Assembly: GCF_042663585.1 (NCBI RefSeq)
Contig: NZ_JBHTAN010000006.1
Span: 310,001-374,000 of the forward strand
Reading direction: 5' to 3'
Source of the DNA: Natranaeroarchaeum sp042663585
Lineage (GTDB): Archaea > Halobacteriota > Halobacteria > Halobacteriales > Natronoarchaeaceae
Length of the DNA: 64,000 nucleotides
Positions 60,981 through 64,000 of this stretch are shown piece after piece. The notes beneath the pieces were generated by a model, which saw only the letters and a list, made by a program, of their open reading frames with translations, made no database searches and had not been told where the DNA came from. Position 1 is the first letter of the stretch, and the number at the start of each line of letters is the position of its first letter. The translations under genes were made by a program, and so were the position numbers.

Positions 60981-61915
60981 GCCGAATTCTCGTCACTGGG
61001 GCGGCAGGCTTCCTCGGGTCGTTCCTCTGTGATCGGCTGTTGGCGGACGGTCACGAAGTCATCGGGATGGACAATCAGGTGAGCGGGCGGACAGCGAATC
61101 TAGACGACGCCTTCTATCACGAGCGATTCTCATTCTATGAGCACGACGTGACGGAGTTCATCCATGTTTCCGGCGAGTTGGACGCGGTCCTTCATTTAGC
61201 GAGTCTCGCGTCACCAGTGTTCTACCGGGATTACCCGATCAAGACGCTGAAGGTGGGCGCACTCGGCACGCACAAGACGCTCGGGTTGGCGAAGGAAAAA
61301 GAAGCGACGTACCTGTTCACGTCGACGAGCGAGGTGTATGGCGACCCCGAAGTGAACCCACAGCCGGAGTCCTACCGCGGGAATGTGGATCCCTATGGGC
61401 CGCGCTCTTGTTACGACGAGTCGAAGCGCTATGGAGAGTCGCTGGTGCGTGCCTATCGAGACAAACACGATCTGGATGTCCGGGTGGCCCGGATCTTCAA
61501 CACGTACGGGCCGCGGATGCGGCTTGATGACGGCCGTGTGATCCCGAACTTTATGAAGCAGGCACTGACGGGCAAGGATCTGACTGTGTACGGCGACGGG
61601 GAACAGACGCGGAGCTTCTGTTACGTGTCGGATATGATCGATGGCTTGGTGGCGTTGCTGGAGTCCGAAGTGCAAGAGCCAGTGAATATTGGAAACCCCG
61701 ACGAGCGGACGATAAACGAACTGGCAGAAGTTGTGTCGGAGGTGACTGGGAGTGAGAGCGGAATAACGTATGAGGAGCTCCCGCCGCAGGATCCGGAGGT
61801 TCGGCGGCCAGACATCACGAAAGCGTGTTCGGAGTTGGGGTGGGAGCCTGAAGTAGGATTGCGGAATGGGTTACGTGAATCGGTCGAGTACTTCCGACAA
61901 CAAATCAATTTGTAA
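60977..61915 (+). CDS. uxs: UDP-glucuronate decarboxylase (UDP-xylose synthase)
   Basis: A 312-residue short-chain dehydrogenase. NAD is bound by ILVTGAAGFLGSFLCDRLL. The active site has TSTSEVYGDP, and YDESKRYGESL supplies the Tyr-x3-Lys pair. RNVDPYGPRSCYDESK-type sequence and the C-terminal GWEPEVGLRNGLRESVEYF are family markers. It removes CO2 from UDP-glucuronate to give UDP-xylose. It starts with GTG overlapping the galU stop by four bases, completing a three-enzyme path from glucose 1-phosphate to UDP-xylose. Confidence 0.93.
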   Translation: MSRILVTGAAGFLGSFLCDRLLADGHEVIGMDNQVSGRTANLDDAFYHERFSFYEHDVTEFIHVSGELDAVLHLASLASPVFYRDYPIKTLKVGALGTHKTLGLAKEKEATYLFTSTSEVYGDPEVNPQPESYRGNVDPYGPRSCYDESKRYGESLVRAYRDKHDLDVRVARIFNTYGPRMRLDDGRVIPNFMKQALTGKDLTVYGDGEQTRSFCYVSDMIDGLVALLESEVQEPVNIGNPDERTINELAEVVSEVTGSESGITYEELPPQDPEVRRPDITKACSELGWEPEVGLRNGLRESVEYFRQQINL

Positions 61916-62029
61916 CTACCCGATTTGATCCGGGATCTGTGAGGTGATCTGGCCATCCGGTCGTTTTGTGTCTGTAAGCTTAATATTATCCAGAGAACAT
62001 ATTGACCTAGCCACTGGGGCAGCGAAAGT

Positions 62030-62098
62030 ATGGGGCTTCTCGTTATCGGCGCAAACGGGCAACTTGGCAGTAACGTCGTTCGCGCGGGACAGGTTTAG
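62030..62098 (+). pseudogene. 5' remnant of an rmlD gene
   Basis: Reads MGLLVIGANGQLGSNVVRAG then QV and a stop, matching the first 20 residues of the intact rmlD at 56062 (MHVLVIGANGLVGSSLVRT). No further rmlD sequence follows. The convergent zinc-finger gene begins about 90 bases later. Confidence 0.6.
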
Positions 62099-62186
62099 AC
62101 GTTTCACACATAGAGGCGACGCTGGACCGTTCGCAAACGACACTGCGAGAAGATGTGGAAGCTATTCGGGATATCTTCGAGTCGAA

Positions 62187-62366
62187 CTATACCTGATATC
62201 GGTCTCGGTTACCGAGGAAGTGATTGCGCGCGTCTTCCGGGAGATCCTCAAAGTGGAGAACCTCCTGACAGCCGAGTCCTGGACACTTCATGACGCGATT
62301 GTCCTCCAGTTCGTTCGCCGCGACGACGGTACCACAGGTCGGACAAGTGTGGGTGATGATTCTCAT
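62187..62366 (-). CDS. Small zinc-finger protein, 59 residues
   Basis: Reads MRIITHTCPTCGTVVAANEL...RVMKCPGLGCQEVLHF and ends NHFLGNRDRYQV. The two pairs of cysteines form a zinc ribbon. Similar small proteins occur in many haloarchaea, with unknown role. It lies six bases before the stop codon of nothing else and just upstream of rmlA on the same strand. A truncated copy lies at 56978. Confidence 0.75.
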   Translation of the reverse strand: MRIITHTCPTCGTVVAANELEDNRVMKCPGLGCQEVLHFEDLPEDARNHFLGNRDRYQV

Positions 62367-62372
62367 TTTTAG

Positions 62373-63446
62373 TTAGAGTTTGAGCTGGGAGTTCTCGCCG
62401 ACGACGAGTCGGCGTCCTTCGGGAAGGAGTTCTTCGGCGCTTTCGACGTTCGCGTTCCGTCCGAGTAGGCTGTCGACGATCCGGCCCGACGCCGTGAGTT
62501 CAGAGTTGCCGATGACGACGCTGTTTTCGATGTGGACGCTTTCAAGCGTGGAGTTCGCGCCAATGGAGGTGTAGGGCCCGACATAGGCGCCACTCCCGAT
62601 TGTCGTGTTCTTGTCGATGGAAACCGGGCCACGGACGACCGCACCGTCCTTGATGGTGGCAGATTCGTGGAGCTCGACGCGGCCTTCGACTTCCGCCCCC
62701 GTCTCGATAGTACCTGCTGTTTCGAGGCTCTCATCTTCGAGAACGAGCCGATTCGCTTCGAGGATGTCCTCGGGCTTTCCGGTGTCTTTCCACCAGCCGG
62801 TCACGACGTGCGAATCGATCTCGTGACCGTCTTCGAGGAGATCCTGTATCGCGTCGGTGATTTCGAGCTCGCCACGCCATGACGGTTCGAGGTCGTCGAT
62901 GGCATCGAAGACCGCGGGTGAGAAGACGTACATCCCGATGAGAGCGAGATTCGTCGGCGGATCGTCGGGCTTCTCAATGAGTTCGGTGACGTTGTCCTCG
63001 TCGTCGACGTCGGCAATGCCGAACGCCTGTGGGTTGTCCACTTCTTGGAGCGCGATGCCTGCGCCGTAGTCACCCGCCTCGAAGCTCTCTACGAGACTAG
63101 TGACGCCGGATTTGAGGATGTTGTCGCCGAGATACATCACGAAATCGTCGTCGCCGACGAAGTCTCGGGCGCAGCCTGCGGCATGTGCGAGTCCAAGGGG
63201 GTTCCCCTGGATGATGTAGGTGATTTTGACGCCGTACTCGGAGCCGTCGCCGAGAAGTTCTTGGATCTCATCTCTACCTTTATTCCCAAGGATGACGCCG
63301 ATTTCGGTAATGCCGGCTTCCTTGAGGTCTTCAATCGCGTATTCGAGGACTGGTTTGTTTGCGACTGGTACAAGCTGCTTGGGTCCCGTGTGGGTTATGG
63401 GACGGAGTCTAGATCCGGTCCCGCCCGAAAGAAGAACACCCTTCAT
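62373..63446 (-). CDS. rmlA: Glucose-1-phosphate thymidylyltransferase (long form)
   Basis: A 357-residue enzyme making dTDP-glucose. The signature is MKGVLLSGGTGSRLRPITHTGPKQLVPVANKP. The metal loop is VMYLGDNILKSG, and EKPDDPPTNLALIGMYVF binds the sugar. A left-handed beta-helix of hexapeptides occupies the last 110 residues, as in archaeal long forms. The rmlC-like gene starts two bases beyond its start codon on the same strand, so both are in one operon. Confidence 0.93.
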   Translation of the reverse strand: MKGVLLSGGTGSRLRPITHTGPKQLVPVANKPVLEYAIEDLKEAGITEIGVILGNKGRDEIQELLGDGSEYGVKITYIIQGNPLGLAHAAGCARDFVGDDDFVMYLGDNILKSGVTSLVESFEAGDYGAGIALQEVDNPQAFGIADVDDEDNVTELIEKPDDPPTNLALIGMYVFSPAVFDAIDDLEPSWRGELEITDAIQDLLEDGHEIDSHVVTGWWKDTGKPEDILEANRLVLEDESLETAGTIETGAEVEGRVELHESATIKDGAVVRGPVSIDKNTTIGSGAYVGPYTSIGANSTLESVHIENSVVIGNSELTASGRIVDSLLGRNANVESAEELLPEGRRLVVGENSQLKL

Positions 63447-63448
63447 GA

Positions 63449-63919
63449 TTATCCACTCGGTTCTTCGTCCCAGTCAAAAGGTATTCTATCTGTATCATAT
63501 GGAAGACGTTCTTCATCAGGTTCGTCATAATCGTAGAGATTCGACGGGAAGTTAATGAGGAATGCGGGCTCATCACTGATAGCTTTGAACCCGTGCCAGC
63601 AATCACCGGGGATCCTGATTACTTTTTGATTGTGTTCGCCGATAATGTGAGTTTCGAGTTCACCTTGTGTGGGTGAATCGTTGCGGTCGTCATAGACGGC
63701 GATCTGGATTCGTCCTTTAGGGCAGACGAAGTAGTCAATTTGACCGCGGTGGTGCTTATGCCAGGCTCTAGTTATTCCTGGGTAGGTCATTGAATAGTAC
63801 GACATTGTGGGATTAGGGTCATACTCATCCCAGTCCTTTCGGTAGATTTCAACCAAATGCCCCCGTTCGTCCGTGTTTACTTGTAGATTGCGGACCTCAA
63901 CACCGTGGATTTGGACCAT
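63449..63919 (-). CDS. rmlC: dTDP-4-dehydrorhamnose 3,5-epimerase-like cupin
   Basis: A 156-residue cupin. The family NTDERGHLVEIYRKDW start and the strand GITRAWHKHHRGQIDYFVCPKGRIQIAVYDDRN are present. In classical RmlC the catalytic His is in RGLHYQ; here the corresponding loop reads TRAWHKHH, so it is a divergent member and might epimerise a related keto-sugar. It is first in an operon with rmlA. Bases 63920-64000 upstream contain its promoter but no further gene. Confidence 0.85.
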   Translation of the reverse strand: MVQIHGVEVRNLQVNTDERGHLVEIYRKDWDEYDPNPTMSYYSMTYPGITRAWHKHHRGQIDYFVCPKGRIQIAVYDDRNDSPTQGELETHIIGEHNQKVIRIPGDCWHGFKAISDEPAFLINFPSNLYDYDEPDEERLPYDTDRIPFDWDEEPSG

Positions 63920-64000
63920 TACTTACCCAACACTAATAGATCGACTTAGGCGTTTGGAATTACTAAAGATCAACTCACGTGATCAACTGCGATGTCGCAA

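Noticed and set aside
1..64000. tRNA, rRNA and CRISPR arrays
   Set aside because: I looked for T-loop type strings (such as gttcgaatc), rRNA-like blocks and regularly spaced short repeats. One gttcgaacc lies inside rmlD without a cloverleaf. Nothing else qualified.

Overview
The window is chromosomal or megaplasmid DNA of a haloarchaeon (class Halobacteria). Most of it is GC-rich and its proteins are strongly acidic. Many genes have a TATA-like box about 25-30 bases before the start codon and no leader. The gene set includes Orc1/Cdc6, KptA, a split archaeal lipoate ligase, haloarchaeal IS1341-type and IS607 TnpB elements, and archaeal dolichol and N-glycan functions. I cannot name a genus from sequence reading alone.

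Region 1 (1-20.5 kb) is mostly housekeeping. It holds a secreted HExxH metallopeptidase-like protein running off the left edge, an MFS transporter, a double-VOC protein, a HerA-like ATPase and an Orc1/Cdc6 gene. The Orc1/Cdc6 gene is surrounded by repeated origin-recognition-box-like sequences, so a replication origin is likely at about 6.7-7.2 kb. An intact IS607 element (serine recombinase plus TnpB) sits between two of these boxes. KptA, a HAD phosphatase, a PAS histidine kinase, a nucleoside deaminase, fructose-1,6-bisphosphatase next to an eIF2B-like protein, thiolase, a two-gene lipoate ligase, OsmC and a lipoyl-domain/dihydrolipoyl dehydrogenase fusion follow.

Region 2 (20.6-38.3 kb) is a sugar-nucleotide and lipid-carrier block. 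It has three GlmU-like nucleotidyltransferases, phosphoglucomutase/phosphoglucosamine mutase, GlmS, a glycosyltransferase, a UppS-type cis-prenyltransferase, a geranylgeranyl reductase, UDP-sugar dehydrogenase and UppP. Together they can supply UDP-GlcNAc-type and uronic-acid donors and the polyprenol carrier. Toxin-antitoxin modules are interspersed: an AbrB-type orphan, a MarR-type antitoxin with a PemK/MazF toxin cut to 18 codons beside an IS1341-type TnpB element, and an intact RHH/RelE pair.

Region 3 (38.4-54.9 kb) is accessory and decaying. A MNT/HEPN pair has a one-base frameshift in each gene, and a second MNT/HEPN relic lies 12 kb away. Also here are a TumE toxin with its HTH partner, a similar HTH/partner pair, a third relic, IS1341 elements and their solo ends or internally deleted derivatives, a long direct repeat, an AglB/STT3-like protein without the WWDxG motif, and a 5'-truncated PQQ propeller.

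Region 4 (55-64 kb) is a dTDP-rhamnose cluster (rmlB, rmlD, rmlA, rmlC-like). A UDP-xylose module (UDP-glucose dehydrogenase, UTP-glucose-1-P uridylyltransferase, UDP-glucuronate decarboxylase) lies inside it, bounded by partial duplicates of rmlD and of a small zinc-finger gene. An IS5 relic and a broken GDP-mannose mannosyl hydrolase gene mark the same junction.

I found no tRNA, rRNA or CRISPR array. The most interesting observations are the recurrent -1 frameshift in the HEPN genes, the relic TA toxins at insertion-element ends, the origin interrupted by an IS607 element, the catalytically altered AglB paralogue, and the UDP-xylose module bracketed by duplicated fragments.
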